NCBI GenBank assembly: GCA_900539255.1 | Contig: UQBJ01000043.1 | Span: forward strand, 1 to 12,193 | Reading direction: 5' to 3' | DNA from: an uncultured Campylobacter sp. | GTDB lineage: Bacteria; Campylobacterota; Campylobacteria; Campylobacterales; Campylobacteraceae | Length of the DNA: 12,193 nucleotides | Shown here: piece by piece, positions 1 through 7,266 of the stretch | Position numbering within the stretch: the first letter of the stretch is position 1 | Layout: each line of letters opens with the position of its first letter | The notes under the pieces: model-generated | The model's input: only the letters and a program-made list of their open reading frames with translations | Database searches by the model: none | What the model was told of the DNA's origin: nothing | Position numbers and translations under genes: made by a program

Positions 1-34
1 AAAGGCGAAAAATCTCAAACATTTGCCATAAGAA

Positions 35-129
35 CCTTGTCATTTTGAGCGTAGCAAAAAATCCACACTTTAAAAGTGCAATTTGCACTTTGAATTTATG
101 GATACTTCGCTACGCTCAGTATGACAAGG
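35..129. repeat. MITE-like imperfect inverted repeat, 95 bp
   Basis: Two 30-bp arms face each other: the left arm at 35-64 starts CCTTGTCATTTTGAGCGTAG and the right arm at 100-129 ends CAGTATGACAAGG. The reverse complement of the right arm matches the left arm except for a few bases. The centre holds a second small palindrome (AAAGTGCAATTTGCACTTT, 72-90), so the whole element could fold as one long hairpin. No ORF lies inside. The same arms recur several times at 11579-11845, and positions 86-128 are identical to 11579-11621. Positions 1-14 look like the end of another arm cut by the window edge. The DNA from 130 to 262 shows no gene that I can support. Confidence 0.85.
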
Positions 130-262
130 TTTAGGGTATCTGCAAGGGTATTAAAAAGGTATCGCAAGATATCACGCAATGACGGCGGAAATTATGAAAA
201 ATGAGTAGTCCAAAATGCAAATTCTAGTGAATTTTTAAAAAACTTTGCGAATTTTTTGCGAT

Positions 263-802
263 TTAACCCACTTTCTTTTTAGGACGAAAAACCTTTATGT
301 TTTCGTCATTTGGCTCGATAAAAGCCGCGCCGATTAAGTCCAAGCAGTAAGGCACGGCGGGGAAAATCGGCTCTAAACACTCTTTTATCGCCTTTGGCTG
401 ACCGGGCAAATTCACTATAAGTGAATTTGCACGAATTCCCGCCGTTTGACGAGACAAAATCGCTGTGGGGACATACTTTAAGCTCGTTTGTCGCATAAGC
501 TCGCCAAAGCCCGGGAGCATTTTTTCGCACACAGCTTCTGTGGCTTCTGGCGTTACATCGCGTTTTGCGGGTCCTGTGCCACCTGTGGTTACGATGAAAT
601 CGCACTTTTCTTCATCGCAAAGCGCAATGAGCCTTGATTTTATCAACTCAAATTCATCAGGGATTAGCTCACACACGAATTCAAGCTCGTTTTTTATGTA
701 GCTTTCAAGCACCGCTTGCACCTGCGCTGTCGCCTCGTCCTTATAAACGCCCGCACTTGCCCTGTCGCTTAAAGTGAGAATGCCGATTTTTACCTTTTGC
801 AT
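263..802 (-). CDS. mog: Molybdopterin adenylyltransferase Mog
   Basis: Cytoplasmic enzyme of molybdenum cofactor synthesis that adenylylates molybdopterin with ATP before molybdate insertion by MoeA. The 179-residue protein carries the MoaB/Mog signature: TTGGTG at residues 72-77 followed by RDVTPEAT at 81-88, then LPGFGELMRQ near 96-105 and the NLPGQPKAIKECLE stretch near 131-144. By memory it lines up with E. coli Mog rather than MoaB, because of the LMRQ, VPTAILSRQ and VPYC segments and the C-terminal FRPK; a short insertion present in E. coli Mog before VPYC is missing. The ATG at 802 has AAGGAC about 8 nt upstream. It lies 96 bp downstream of the FtsH-like gene on the same strand and is possibly cotranscribed. 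Family assignment is very secure; Mog over MoaB is likely. Confidence 0.93.
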   Translation of the reverse strand: MQKVKIGILTLSDRASAGVYKDEATAQVQAVLESYIKNELEFVCELIPDEFELIKSRLIALCDEEKCDFIVTTGGTGPAKRDVTPEATEAVCEKMLPGFGELMRQTSLKYVPTAILSRQTAGIRANSLIVNLPGQPKAIKECLEPIFPAVPYCLDLIGAAFIEPNDENIKVFRPKKKVG

Positions 803-898
803 TTGTTTGTCCTTTTTTTACGGCTTGGCTTTGGAGTTTGCAAAAAACTCGCTCAAAATTAGCCTTGCGCCTTGATAAACTTTGCGCCCTACTCTCGC

Positions 899-2509
899 TC
901 ACTCATTGACAAGCCTTGCCACATCGGCACTTTCTAGCTTTTCTTGCTCTAAAAGCGTGTCGGCTAGGGCTTTTATCTTGTCTTTCATCGCGCTGAGATA
1001 GTTTTGAATTTCCTTTTTTTGCTCATCAAGTAACTTTTCATCGCCCATATCAAAGCTCATCATATAGCCCACTAGCTCTTTGACTTTAAGCAAATCGCTT
1101 TGGGAGTTGGTGTAGCTTTCGTTGTAGATGAGTTTCATCGCGCAAGAGCCTGCTAGATAGACTTTTATCTTATTTAAAAGCTCGGATTTGGACTTTATGT
1201 GGTGTTCGTATTCGTTAAACCTGTCCTCAATCAGCGTGATTTTTTCAAAGCCTATGTCGAAGTAGTAGGCGCTCAAAGCCTTTGCCGCTTGGTAAGTGGC
1301 TTGAATTTTCTTTTCGTCCTCGCTGAAAGATAGGATTTTTTTCTTGCCGACAAGCACCTTGTTAAGCACCTCGAAAAAGTCATTTTCCTCCACTTGCGTG
1401 CCGCCGCGCCTTAAAGCGTTTATCGCCGCTTCATTGACAAGCGTTTCAAGCGCAGCCCCGCTAAAACCGACACTCGCTTTGGCTATGTGGGCTAAATTTA
1501 CATTGTTTTTTTTGTCTTTCATATAAATTTCAAGGATTTTGAGCCTGTCTTTAAAATCTGGCAAAGAAAGGAAAATCCGCCTGTCAAAACGCCCTGAGCG
1601 CAAAAGCGCTGGGTCCATAAGCTCGATTTTGTTAGTCGCGGCGATGACGATGACACCGCTGTTGTCCTCAAAGCCGTCCATTTGGGTTAAGAGTTGATTA
1701 AGCGTGCTGTCGCGCTCGACATTGCTTATCTCTCCGCGCGCCTTGCCCACAGCATCTATCTCATCGATGAAAATAATGCTCGGCGACATTGCCTTTGCAC
1801 GGCTGAAAAGCTCGCGCACGCGTTTTGCGCCCATTCCTACATAAATTTCAACAAAGCTCGAACCGCTTTGGTAAAAAAACGGCACGCTCGCTTCGCCCGC
1901 CACAGCCTTAGCTATCAGCGTTTTGCCAACGCCCGGGGGTCCTACCATCAGCACGCCTTTTGGCATTTTTACGCCAAATTCTTTGTATTTTTGCGGATTT
2001 TTGAGAAAATCCACGATTTCGCTCAACTCAACCTTAACTTCATCAACGCCCGCCACATCGTCAAAGCTCACGCCCGAAATAACGGGCTTTATAGAGTTTA
2101 TGTTTTCTAGCGAATTCATAGGCGTGGTGTTTGGCTGGACATTGCGGACGGGAAAGCGTTGCATTTGCTTTTTTCGCGCCACTAAAAACGCCACAAAAAA
2201 CGCTCCCACAAGCGCACAAACCACAAAGAGCAAAAAACTGCTGTCGAATTCTTTGGCTGGGCGCACAGGCACTTTGCTTACAAGCTCGTTCATATCGATG
2301 CCCTCTTTGATGATGGCGAATTTCTCTCTGCCCGCTCGCAAGATGATTTGCCCGCCTTCTAGCGTGGCTGCGCTGATTTGTCCGCTTTCTAGCAAGCTTT
2401 CATAGCGGGCTTTGTCGATGAATTCAGGCTCGTTTTTCACAAAGATGACGCCCAAAAGCACGCACAGCAGTAAAAAAGACACGGCGATGATGATTTTGCT
2501 TTTTTTCAA
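899..2509 (-). CDS. FtsH-like membrane AAA+ ATPase with degenerate protease site
   Basis: Membrane-anchored AAA+ protein with FtsH architecture. Counted from an upstream GTG at 2566, there is an N-terminal membrane segment (about 24-43), a short periplasmic region, a second membrane segment (about 110-130) and the AAA module: Walker A GPPGVGKT 209-216, pore segment IYVG 241-244, Walker B IIFIDEID 264-271, sensor N312 and arginine fingers R326/R329. The region where FtsH has HEAGH reads YQAAK (425-429), so both zinc histidines and the catalytic glutamate are gone; the later Asp ligand position (D491) remains. It is therefore predicted to be ATPase-active but not a protease. I prefer the TTG start at 2509 (536 residues) because AGGGG lies 7 nt upstream and it gives a normal signal anchor; the GTG at 2566 has no ribosome site. 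It may act as an unfoldase or as a partner in mixed FtsH hexamers; this is inference. Confidence 0.9.
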   Translation of the reverse strand: MKKSKIIIAVSFLLLCVLLGVIFVKNEPEFIDKARYESLLESGQISAATLEGGQIILRAGREKFAIIKEGIDMNELVSKVPVRPAKEFDSSFLLFVVCALVGAFFVAFLVARKKQMQRFPVRNVQPNTTPMNSLENINSIKPVISGVSFDDVAGVDEVKVELSEIVDFLKNPQKYKEFGVKMPKGVLMVGPPGVGKTLIAKAVAGEASVPFFYQSGSSFVEIYVGMGAKRVRELFSRAKAMSPSIIFIDEIDAVGKARGEISNVERDSTLNQLLTQMDGFEDNSGVIVIAATNKIELMDPALLRSGRFDRRIFLSLPDFKDRLKILEIYMKDKKNNVNLAHIAKASVGFSGAALETLVNEAAINALRRGGTQVEENDFFEVLNKVLVGKKKILSFSEDEKKIQATYQAAKALSAYYFDIGFEKITLIEDRFNEYEHHIKSKSELLNKIKVYLAGSCAMKLIYNESYTNSQSDLLKVKELVGYMMSFDMGDEKLLDEQKKEIQNYLSAMKDKIKALADTLLEQEKLESADVARLVNE

Positions 2510-2594
2510 ATTTTTACCCCTTTTTGCGTTTAACTCCGCAAAATTTAGCATTTTGCGCGAAAACACATTTTGCTTTTGCTTAAATTTTTTGAGT

Positions 2595-2600
2595 ATTTTA
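2595..2600 (-). promoter_or_regulatory. Possible promoter of the FtsH-like gene
   Basis: The minus strand reads GGGTAAAATACTC; TAAAAT is a fair -10 hexamer about 90 nt upstream of the preferred TTG start. There is no clear -35, which is usual for Campylobacter sigma-70 promoters. The interval 2510-2756 otherwise shows no gene I can support, only a short GCACAAAGTGC hairpin near 2699-2709 and a 13-codon ORF after AGGG (minus strand, near 2630-2671). Confidence 0.35.
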
Positions 2601-2756
2601 CCCTAAATTTCATTTGAAATTTAAAATTTTAGACAAAAATCAACACTAGCGAATTTCGCATAGCTCTCATCGCCCTACCCTTGCGCTTTTGCTAGCTTGC
2701 ACTTTGTGCTTGCGGTGAATTTATGCGCCGCAAATAGCTTTTAGCCTCAAAAATGA

Positions 2757-3029
2757 TTATTTTTTATTCGCCATTTGGTAGATGAAAACAAAGACTTCGG
2801 CGACTGCTTTATATAAATTTTGCGGGATTTCATCGCCCAAATCAAGTTTGGAGAGCATTTCTACCAAATCCTCGTCCTCTTTTATCGGCACGCCGTGTTC
2901 TTTGGCAAGCTGTATCATCTTGCTCGCCTGCTTGCCCTTGCCTGTGGCTAGGACTTTGGGCGCATTGTCAAGCCTTTCTTTGTAGCCAAGTGCGACTGCT
3001 TTTTTCAAATCCTTATTTTTCGCCATCAC
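2757..3029 (-). CDS. fhlX: FhlX, stand-alone FlhB C-terminal domain protein
   Basis: Small cytoplasmic protein equivalent to the C-terminal cytoplasmic part of the flagellar export switch FlhB, without the membrane domain. At 90 residues it contains VALGYKERLDNAPKVLATGKG followed by a helix with AKEHGVPIKED and the LGDEIPQNLYKAVAEVF segment typical of FlhB after its NPTH autocleavage site; the NPTH itself is absent, so the protein begins where the cleaved fragment would. From memory, the H. pylori homologue (HP1575) can substitute for the missing FlhB C-terminal fragment. Starts GTG (3029) and ATG (3026) are adjacent; AGG sits 7 nt before the GTG. It lies one base after the stop of a short ORF and downstream of the FliK-like gene, fitting a role in export specificity. 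Confidence 0.9.
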   Translation of the reverse strand: MMAKNKDLKKAVALGYKERLDNAPKVLATGKGKQASKMIQLAKEHGVPIKEDEDLVEMLSKLDLGDEIPQNLYKAVAEVFVFIYQMANKK

Positions 3030-3030
3030 G

Positions 3031-3237
3031 CTACCACCTGTAAATGCACGCTTTGACGCATTTTATGCAAAGTAAATTTAAGCCTAAATTCACGCTAAAA
3101 TTTACGCTTTCTTTGAATTTTGCGCTAGATTTTGCTAAATTTCGCGCCCAAAAGCCTAAATTTAAGCTCAAATTCACGCTTAAATTTAAACTAAAACCCA
3201 CCCCACACCTAAATTTTTCGCTCACAATGCCACTCAT
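3031..3237 (-). CDS. Possible 68-residue low-complexity ORF between fliK-like and fhlX
   Basis: An ORF fills the gap between the FliK-like gene and fhlX exactly. Its ATG (3237) follows the FliK-like TAA by one base, AAAGGG lies 6 nt upstream, and its TAG stops one base before the fhlX GTG. The product begins MSGIVSEKF and then contains alternating hydrophobic/Asn runs such as SLNLSVNLSLNLGF and SVNFSVNLGLNLL, which come from AAATTTAAGC-like DNA repeats, and ends basic with several Cys. I recognise no family. It may be a real linker gene that couples translation, or only repeat DNA left open by chance. The good ribosome site and spacing argue for translation; the composition argues against a conserved function. 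Confidence 0.35.
   Translation of the reverse strand: MSGIVSEKFRCGVGFSLNLSVNLSLNLGFWARNLAKSSAKFKESVNFSVNLGLNLLCIKCVKACIYRW
3073..3197. repeat. Degenerate AAATTTAAGC / AAATTCACGC repeats
   Basis: Within this stretch short units like TAAATTTAAGC, AAATTCACGC and AAATTTACGC recur in two patches (about 3073-3108 and 3151-3197). The first patch reads AAATTCACGCTAAAATTTA and the second AAATTCACGCTTAAATTTA, near-identical 19-20 bp segments about 85 bp apart. They produce the S-V/L-N-L runs of the overlapping short ORF. Confidence 0.6.
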
Positions 3238-3238
3238 T

Positions 3239-5587
3239 TTATGCCCTTTTATCCACGCCCAAGCTAAACTCATAATCACGCTGAGGGCTTGTTGGGGCGA
3301 GTTTGGAGCGGATTATGTCGCCTACAAAGAGATTTGAGCTGAGCAAGCCAGCCTTGCTTAAAGAACGGCGAAGCTCGTGCGAATGCTCATAAATACGCTT
3401 GCGAAAGCTAATGTCCTGCGCCATTATGCTGATATCTAGGTATTTGTCTTGCTTTAAGGCGATGAAAATGTCTAGTTCGCCGAGCTTTGCGAAGTTGAGT
3501 TTGATTTGAGCGTAGTATTTGTCCTTTTTGCCCCGCTTGAAAATCACGCGCGACTCGTTCAAATCCTCCCAAAAAAGCGGCAAATAGGTGTTTATGCTGT
3601 CATTTGCCAGCGACATAAGCTGATTGAACTCTATTTGAGCGAGCATTCTGTTGGCTTGATTTGCCACAGCTTCGTTGCCGTCATCTTTTGCGGCGTTTGC
3701 TACCTGCAAAAGCGTGGATTTTATGTCGTTTTTCAGCTCATCGTTTAGCTGTGCCATATCTTTGGGCGCGATTTGCGCTAAATCCTTGCTCGCCTGCGCG
3801 ATTTTATGCTCGATATTTTTTATGTCGCTCAAATTTACCCTTGCGTTTTGCGCGTTTAAATCCAGCCGTTTCAAGCTCTCATCAGCCTTTCGCGCCACAG
3901 CGGCTAACTCTTTGCTGAGCCTTTCAAGCTCGGGCATTTGGGCTTTTTCGTTCGCAAAGATGAGATTTTTCACTTGCGTGGCTTGGTTTTGTTTTGCTTG
4001 CTCGCTGTTTAAATTCTCTTGTAATGGCGAGCTTGTCGCATTTTGCGGGCTTTGATTGTTTTGTGTTTGGGGCGTTGTTTTTGGGGCGTTTGTGTCAGCT
4101 TTGGTGGCTGAATTTGGCGGGTTTTTAGCACTTTCTTGGGCGGTTTTGTCGTTTTGGTTTAGGGGATTTTGTGGCTTTAAATTTTCTTTTGGATTGTCGC
4201 TTTGGGGAGTGTTTTGAGCTTTTGTGTTTTGCAAATTTTCGTTTTCATCGGCATTTGGGGGCAAATTTGAGCCTTTTTCGCTTAAATTTTCGCCCTTTGG
4301 AGTGTTTTGGGCTGAATTTGGCTCTTTTAAATTTGCGCTATCTTTGGTATTTTGGGTATTTTGAGCGGTTTTATCGTTTAAATTTGGCTTATTTTCATCA
4401 TCTTGGCTTGGTAAGGGGCTTTTTGTTTCTGTGTTTTCGTCATTTAACAAGGGTGAATTTGCGCTTAAATTTGTGTTTAAATTTGCGCTAGGATTTGGCT
4501 TTGTTTGGCTAGAATTTGCGCCCGCATTAGCTTGATTTGTCGAATTTGGTGCGTTTTCTTTGCTTTCAAAAAACTCACTTTTTAAAGTGGAATTTGGCGT
4601 GTTTGTTGGCGAGTTTGTGGGCGTTTGGGCTGAATTTGTTTGGCTGAAATTCAGCTTTTCGCCGTTTATCAAGGCTTTGAGCGTTTGCGTGAGCTTGTTA
4701 AAGGCTTGATTTAGCTCTTTTAGCACGCTTGTGTCTGACAAAGTAAGGTTTTCAGGGCGTGCTAGCTCTTGGCGGAAACTTGGTTCGAGTTTTTGCAAGC
4801 CTTTCAAAATGTTTGTGGCGATTTGAGTGAGCTTTTCTTGGGCTAAATTCGGGTTTTTGCTGATATAATGAGCGAAATTTTCGAGCTTTGCGCTCAAAGC
4901 AAGCAGGGTTTTAAAGGGCGTGCTTTGCAGCAGCTTGGCGTTTTCGTCCTTGTGGGCGTTTAAAATGCTTTGTAGTTGGTTGAGCGAGCTTTTGGGGTCA
5001 AGGTCCTTGTCCGCAAGCTCCACTATCTGAGCCGCAATTTGTGGCGAGCTTAAAGATTTGATGGCACTTAACAAGTCGTGAAAGCTCTTTGGTAGGGCGT
5101 TTGGGTTAAGCGCGTCTTTGAGTTTGGCTTCAAAAAACACGCCCGAGTTCTTAAACAAGGGCGCGAGATTGTCCGCTTTTAGCTCACTGGCGGGCTTTAA
5201 AATCTGCTCCAACTTGCCCGCAAGCTCACTGAAAATGTCGCTTTTTTTCATTTCGCTCACTAAAAATTTGATTTCGTTGCTGAAATTTGGGGCGAAATTC
5301 AGCTTTTCCTGCTGGCTGGCGAGCTTGGCACTTGGCGAGTTTTTGGCAAAAAGCTGGTCTAAAACCTTATTTACAAGGCTTTTGAGCTTTAAATTCAAAT
5401 CCCCATCGCCTAAATTCGCAAGCCTTTCTTGCGTGGCGGCGTTTAAGCCTAAATTTTTCTTTAACGAGCTTACAAGTGCGCTTTCTTTGGGGCTTTGCTC
5501 TGTTTTGGGTGCTTTGGTGTCGAGTTTTAGGTCGTTTTTGCTTAAATTTGTGCTTGCACGCGTGGTGATTTGGGGGTCAATCATCAT
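3239..5587 (-). CDS. FliK-like flagellar hook-length control protein (second-type)
   Basis: A 782-residue protein with a FliK layout: a helical Leu/Lys-rich N-terminal third, a long disordered middle (about 310-545) dominated by Asn, Thr, Gln, Ser, Pro and Lys with runs like QTPTNSPTNTPNS, a coiled segment (about 545-640), and a compact C-terminal domain (about 664-782) with YAQIKLNFAKLGELDIFIAL and LDISIMAQDISFRKRI, as in the Flg_hook domain that contacts FlhB. FliK measures hook length and flips export specificity by touching the FlhB C-terminus, so the neighbouring FhlX fits. Campylobacter also has a separate main fliK elsewhere (C. jejuni Cj0041, from memory), so this may be a paralogue and I leave the symbol empty. 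Two ATGs (5587, 5584) are adjacent; the start overlaps the transporter gene by 11 bp, implying translational coupling. Confidence 0.75.
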   Translation of the reverse strand: MMIDPQITTRASTNLSKNDLKLDTKAPKTEQSPKESALVSSLKKNLGLNAATQERLANLGDGDLNLKLKSLVNKVLDQLFAKNSPSAKLASQQEKLNFAPNFSNEIKFLVSEMKKSDIFSELAGKLEQILKPASELKADNLAPLFKNSGVFFEAKLKDALNPNALPKSFHDLLSAIKSLSSPQIAAQIVELADKDLDPKSSLNQLQSILNAHKDENAKLLQSTPFKTLLALSAKLENFAHYISKNPNLAQEKLTQIATNILKGLQKLEPSFRQELARPENLTLSDTSVLKELNQAFNKLTQTLKALINGEKLNFSQTNSAQTPTNSPTNTPNSTLKSEFFESKENAPNSTNQANAGANSSQTKPNPSANLNTNLSANSPLLNDENTETKSPLPSQDDENKPNLNDKTAQNTQNTKDSANLKEPNSAQNTPKGENLSEKGSNLPPNADENENLQNTKAQNTPQSDNPKENLKPQNPLNQNDKTAQESAKNPPNSATKADTNAPKTTPQTQNNQSPQNATSSPLQENLNSEQAKQNQATQVKNLIFANEKAQMPELERLSKELAAVARKADESLKRLDLNAQNARVNLSDIKNIEHKIAQASKDLAQIAPKDMAQLNDELKNDIKSTLLQVANAAKDDGNEAVANQANRMLAQIEFNQLMSLANDSINTYLPLFWEDLNESRVIFKRGKKDKYYAQIKLNFAKLGELDIFIALKQDKYLDISIMAQDISFRKRIYEHSHELRRSLSKAGLLSSNLFVGDIIRSKLAPTSPQRDYEFSLGVDKRA

Positions 5588-6764
5588 TTAACCCCATACT
5601 TGTGAAGTTGCGCCAGTGTCTGCCCATTTTGTTGGGTTTGTTGAGCGCAAAGAGTATCAAAAAGGCTAAATTCAGCACATAAAAGTAAGCAAAGCCCTTG
5701 TAGTCAAACACCTGCATAGCAAAGCCAAGCAAAAGTGGCGATATAAGCGAGCCTAGCGAGTAGTTAAACAGCACCGCGCGCCCAAGCTCCACGCGTTTGC
5801 TTTTGTCTTCAAGCATATCGTTTGCGCGAGCTAAGGCAAGAGCGTAAAGGCAGAAAATCCCCATTCCCAAAAATACCGCCAGCACGAACTGCGCCGCAAG
5901 GCTGAATTCAAAAAAGGCAAACAAAAGCATAGTTATAAGCCCTACGCAAGCGCACAAGATGATAGAAAACTTGCGCCCCAAGCGGTCTGAGACAAAGCCG
6001 ATGAGACTTTGAGCGATAAATCCGCCCAAAATTCCAAAGGCGATGAAGTAAGAAACGCCCTGTGCGCCATAGCCTTGCAGCAGCACAAAGAGCGAAGCCA
6101 TAGAGTAAAAGCCGCTCATCAGCATACCGCCGATGAAGCTCGCCACGAGCGCAAGCGGGGCGATAGAAAAGACATTTGGCAGCGAAATCGGGCTTTTGGC
6201 GGGCATTTGCGGCTCTTTGATGCGGATAAGGTTGAGCGGAATGGACGAAAACATTATAAGGCAAGCCGCGATGATGAAAAGCGTGCTGCTTTGGAGATTT
6301 AAGGCGATGAGCAAGCTGCCAAGCCCGAAAGATAGGCAAAATACCACTTCATAAAAGCTTAAAACCCTTTGTCTAACAGCGTTTTTAGCCTTTTCGTTGA
6401 GCCACGATTCTATGATGATTAAAAGTGCGTAGTAGCAAAAGCCCATTATCACGCGCAAAAACGCCCAAAATACAAGGTTTGAGCCTAAAATATGTAAAAT
6501 TATACATATCGAAAAAAGTGCTGAAAACAAGCCAAAAGCTCTTATGTGTCCTATCTTTGCGATGACTCTGTGAGCGCAAGTAGTGCCAAGCGTGCCACCG
6601 AGAAAGAAACAAAAGCCGATAAACCCTATGATAGCTTCGCTTGCGCCGTCTTGCTTTAAGATAACGCCCACAGAACCGAGTATCAAGGCATTTCCCATAA
6701 AGACAAAGGGTATGCCGACAAAAAGAGCTGTGAGTGATTTTATCGTGCGTTTGGAGCTTAACAT
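5577..6764 (-). CDS. MFS transporter, YcaD-like
   Basis: Inner-membrane transporter of 395 residues with about twelve membrane helices and two homologous halves. The loop after helix 4 carries RVIMGFCYYALLIIIESWLNE, whose ESWLN motif is characteristic of YcaD-type major facilitator proteins; the middle cytoplasmic loop has FVSDRLGRKF, the usual MFS D-R-x-G-R-K signature between helices. Substrate is unknown. The ATG at 6764 has AAGGCGG upstream at 8-9 nt. The gene lies downstream of two overlapping tiny ORFs in a leader of about 210 nt and overlaps the FliK-like gene by 11 bp. The order matches, from memory, Cj0850c next to Cj0849c and Cj0848c in C. jejuni. Confidence 0.9.
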   Translation of the reverse strand: MLSSKRTIKSLTALFVGIPFVFMGNALILGSVGVILKQDGASEAIIGFIGFCFFLGGTLGTTCAHRVIAKIGHIRAFGLFSALFSICIILHILGSNLVFWAFLRVIMGFCYYALLIIIESWLNEKAKNAVRQRVLSFYEVVFCLSFGLGSLLIALNLQSSTLFIIAACLIMFSSIPLNLIRIKEPQMPAKSPISLPNVFSIAPLALVASFIGGMLMSGFYSMASLFVLLQGYGAQGVSYFIAFGILGGFIAQSLIGFVSDRLGRKFSIILCACVGLITMLLFAFFEFSLAAQFVLAVFLGMGIFCLYALALARANDMLEDKSKRVELGRAVLFNYSLGSLISPLLLGFAMQVFDYKGFAYFYVLNLAFLILFALNKPNKMGRHWRNFTSMGLNDD

Positions 6765-6796
6765 TGAGCTAACCGCCTTGAATTTAAGCCTTTCAT
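6758..6796 (-). CDS. Possible 12-codon upstream ORF overlapping the MFS start
   Basis: ATG at 6796 with AAAGGGA 5 nt upstream encodes MKGLNSRRLAQC. Its ATG overlaps the stop of the preceding 31-codon ORF (ATGA) and its TAA lies just after the MFS ATG, in another frame. Terminating ribosomes would therefore sit on the transporter start. Product function, if any, is unknown; a regulatory or coupling role is inferred. Confidence 0.35.
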   Translation of the reverse strand: MKGLNSRRLAQC

Positions 6797-6888
6797 CGCT
6801 GTCCCTTTGTATGAGTAAAGCATTTAGCGAGCTTTTTGCTCATTGCTATGAATTTAACGATGAATTTGTGGTGCTTTGAGTGTCTCAT
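6793..6888 (-). CDS. Possible 31-codon basic leader ORF upstream of the MFS gene
   Basis: ATG at 6888 with AAGGAC 5-6 nt upstream opens a 31-codon frame, MRHSKHHKFIVKFIAMSK and then KLAKCFTHTKGQR, very rich in Lys, Arg and His. It ends in an ATGA overlap with the next 12-codon ORF. It falls in the leader between the promoter near 6988 and the MFS start. I recognise no family; it may be a leader peptide that controls transporter translation, or an independent small protein. Confidence 0.4.
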   Translation of the reverse strand: MRHSKHHKFIVKFIAMSKKLAKCFTHTKGQR

Positions 6889-6982
6889 CGCTTGTCCTTT
6901 TTGCCCTATGTCTTAAAATCATCATTGATTTTGCCTTTGTCGCGCTTTAAATTTATATTTTGCGTTTGCTTTTTGTGTGGGT

Positions 6983-6991
6983 ATTGTAGCA
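6983..6991 (-). promoter_or_regulatory. Extended -10 promoter for the MFS/fliK-like/fhlX unit
   Basis: The minus strand reads TGCTACAAT, a good extended -10 with TACAAT at 6988-6983, preceded by AT-rich DNA. Start of transcription would be near 6976, giving a leader of about 210 nt before the MFS ATG. This, with the two tiny ORFs, accounts for the gap 6765-7157; the rest of that gap (6992-7157) shows nothing else I can support. Confidence 0.6.
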
Positions 6992-7157
6992 AAAATTAGT
7001 GAAAAATTTGTATCAAAAACAAGTTTGAGCGAAAAAATATCAGCGGGTTTTGAAAAATAGCATTGATAAATTTAAGAAAAACTTTGGGTGCTTTAACTCA
7101 ACCTTTGCGCTAAATGGCGTTTATCTGCCATTTTAAATTCTCATTAAAATGCGTAAT

Positions 7158-7265
7158 TTAGCTTTTGGGCTTGATTTTTGTGTTAAAATTTCGGCTTTGA
7201 TATAAAGCAAAAACCACAAAAAACAAACAAACCGCTAACGCAAAATATGGCACTACCGCACTCAT
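7158..7265 (-). CDS. 35-residue single-span membrane peptide
   Basis: A tiny gene starting ATG at 7265 with a near-perfect ribosome site AAGGAGG (7278-7272) embedded in the end of the upstream gene; only one base separates the upstream TGA from this ATG. It encodes MSAVVPYFALAVCLFFVVFA followed by LYQSRNFNTKIKPKS: one hydrophobic helix (about 3-22) with a basic tail, so probably an N-out/C-in membrane peptide. No family is recognised with certainty. The pairing with a two-span small membrane protein suggests the two act together in the membrane. The strong ribosome site and tight spacing make translation very likely. Confidence 0.75.
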   Translation of the reverse strand: MSAVVPYFALAVCLFFVVFALYQSRNFNTKIKPKS

Positions 7266-7266
7266 T

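Noticed and set aside
163..184. Fragment resembling the common CGTCATTGCG intergenic repeat
   Set aside because: Only one imperfect copy (minus strand CCGTCATTGCGTGATATC) is visible in the window, so a repeat cannot be established.
824..898. In-frame open extension of about 25 codons after the FtsH-like TGA
   Set aside because: The extension (ending ...SEFFANSKAKP) has no start codon with a ribosome site and no FtsH similarity; readthrough cannot be judged from sequence.
2510..2566. N-terminal extension of the FtsH-like protein from GTG 2566
   Set aside because: No ribosome site precedes it, while TTG 2509 follows AGGGG at proper distance and gives a standard signal anchor. It is not excluded outright.
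3044..3337. Plus-strand ORF of 97 codons with KPKFTLKF repeats
   Set aside because: It arises from the same AAATTTAAGC repeat DNA, runs into the FliK-like C-terminus on the other strand and has no ribosome site.
4171..4491. Long plus-strand frame with Leu/Phe/Arg-rich product opposite the FliK-like gene
   Set aside because: It is the antisense shadow of the Asn/Thr/Pro-rich disordered region; it has no promoter or ribosome site and a compositionally odd product.
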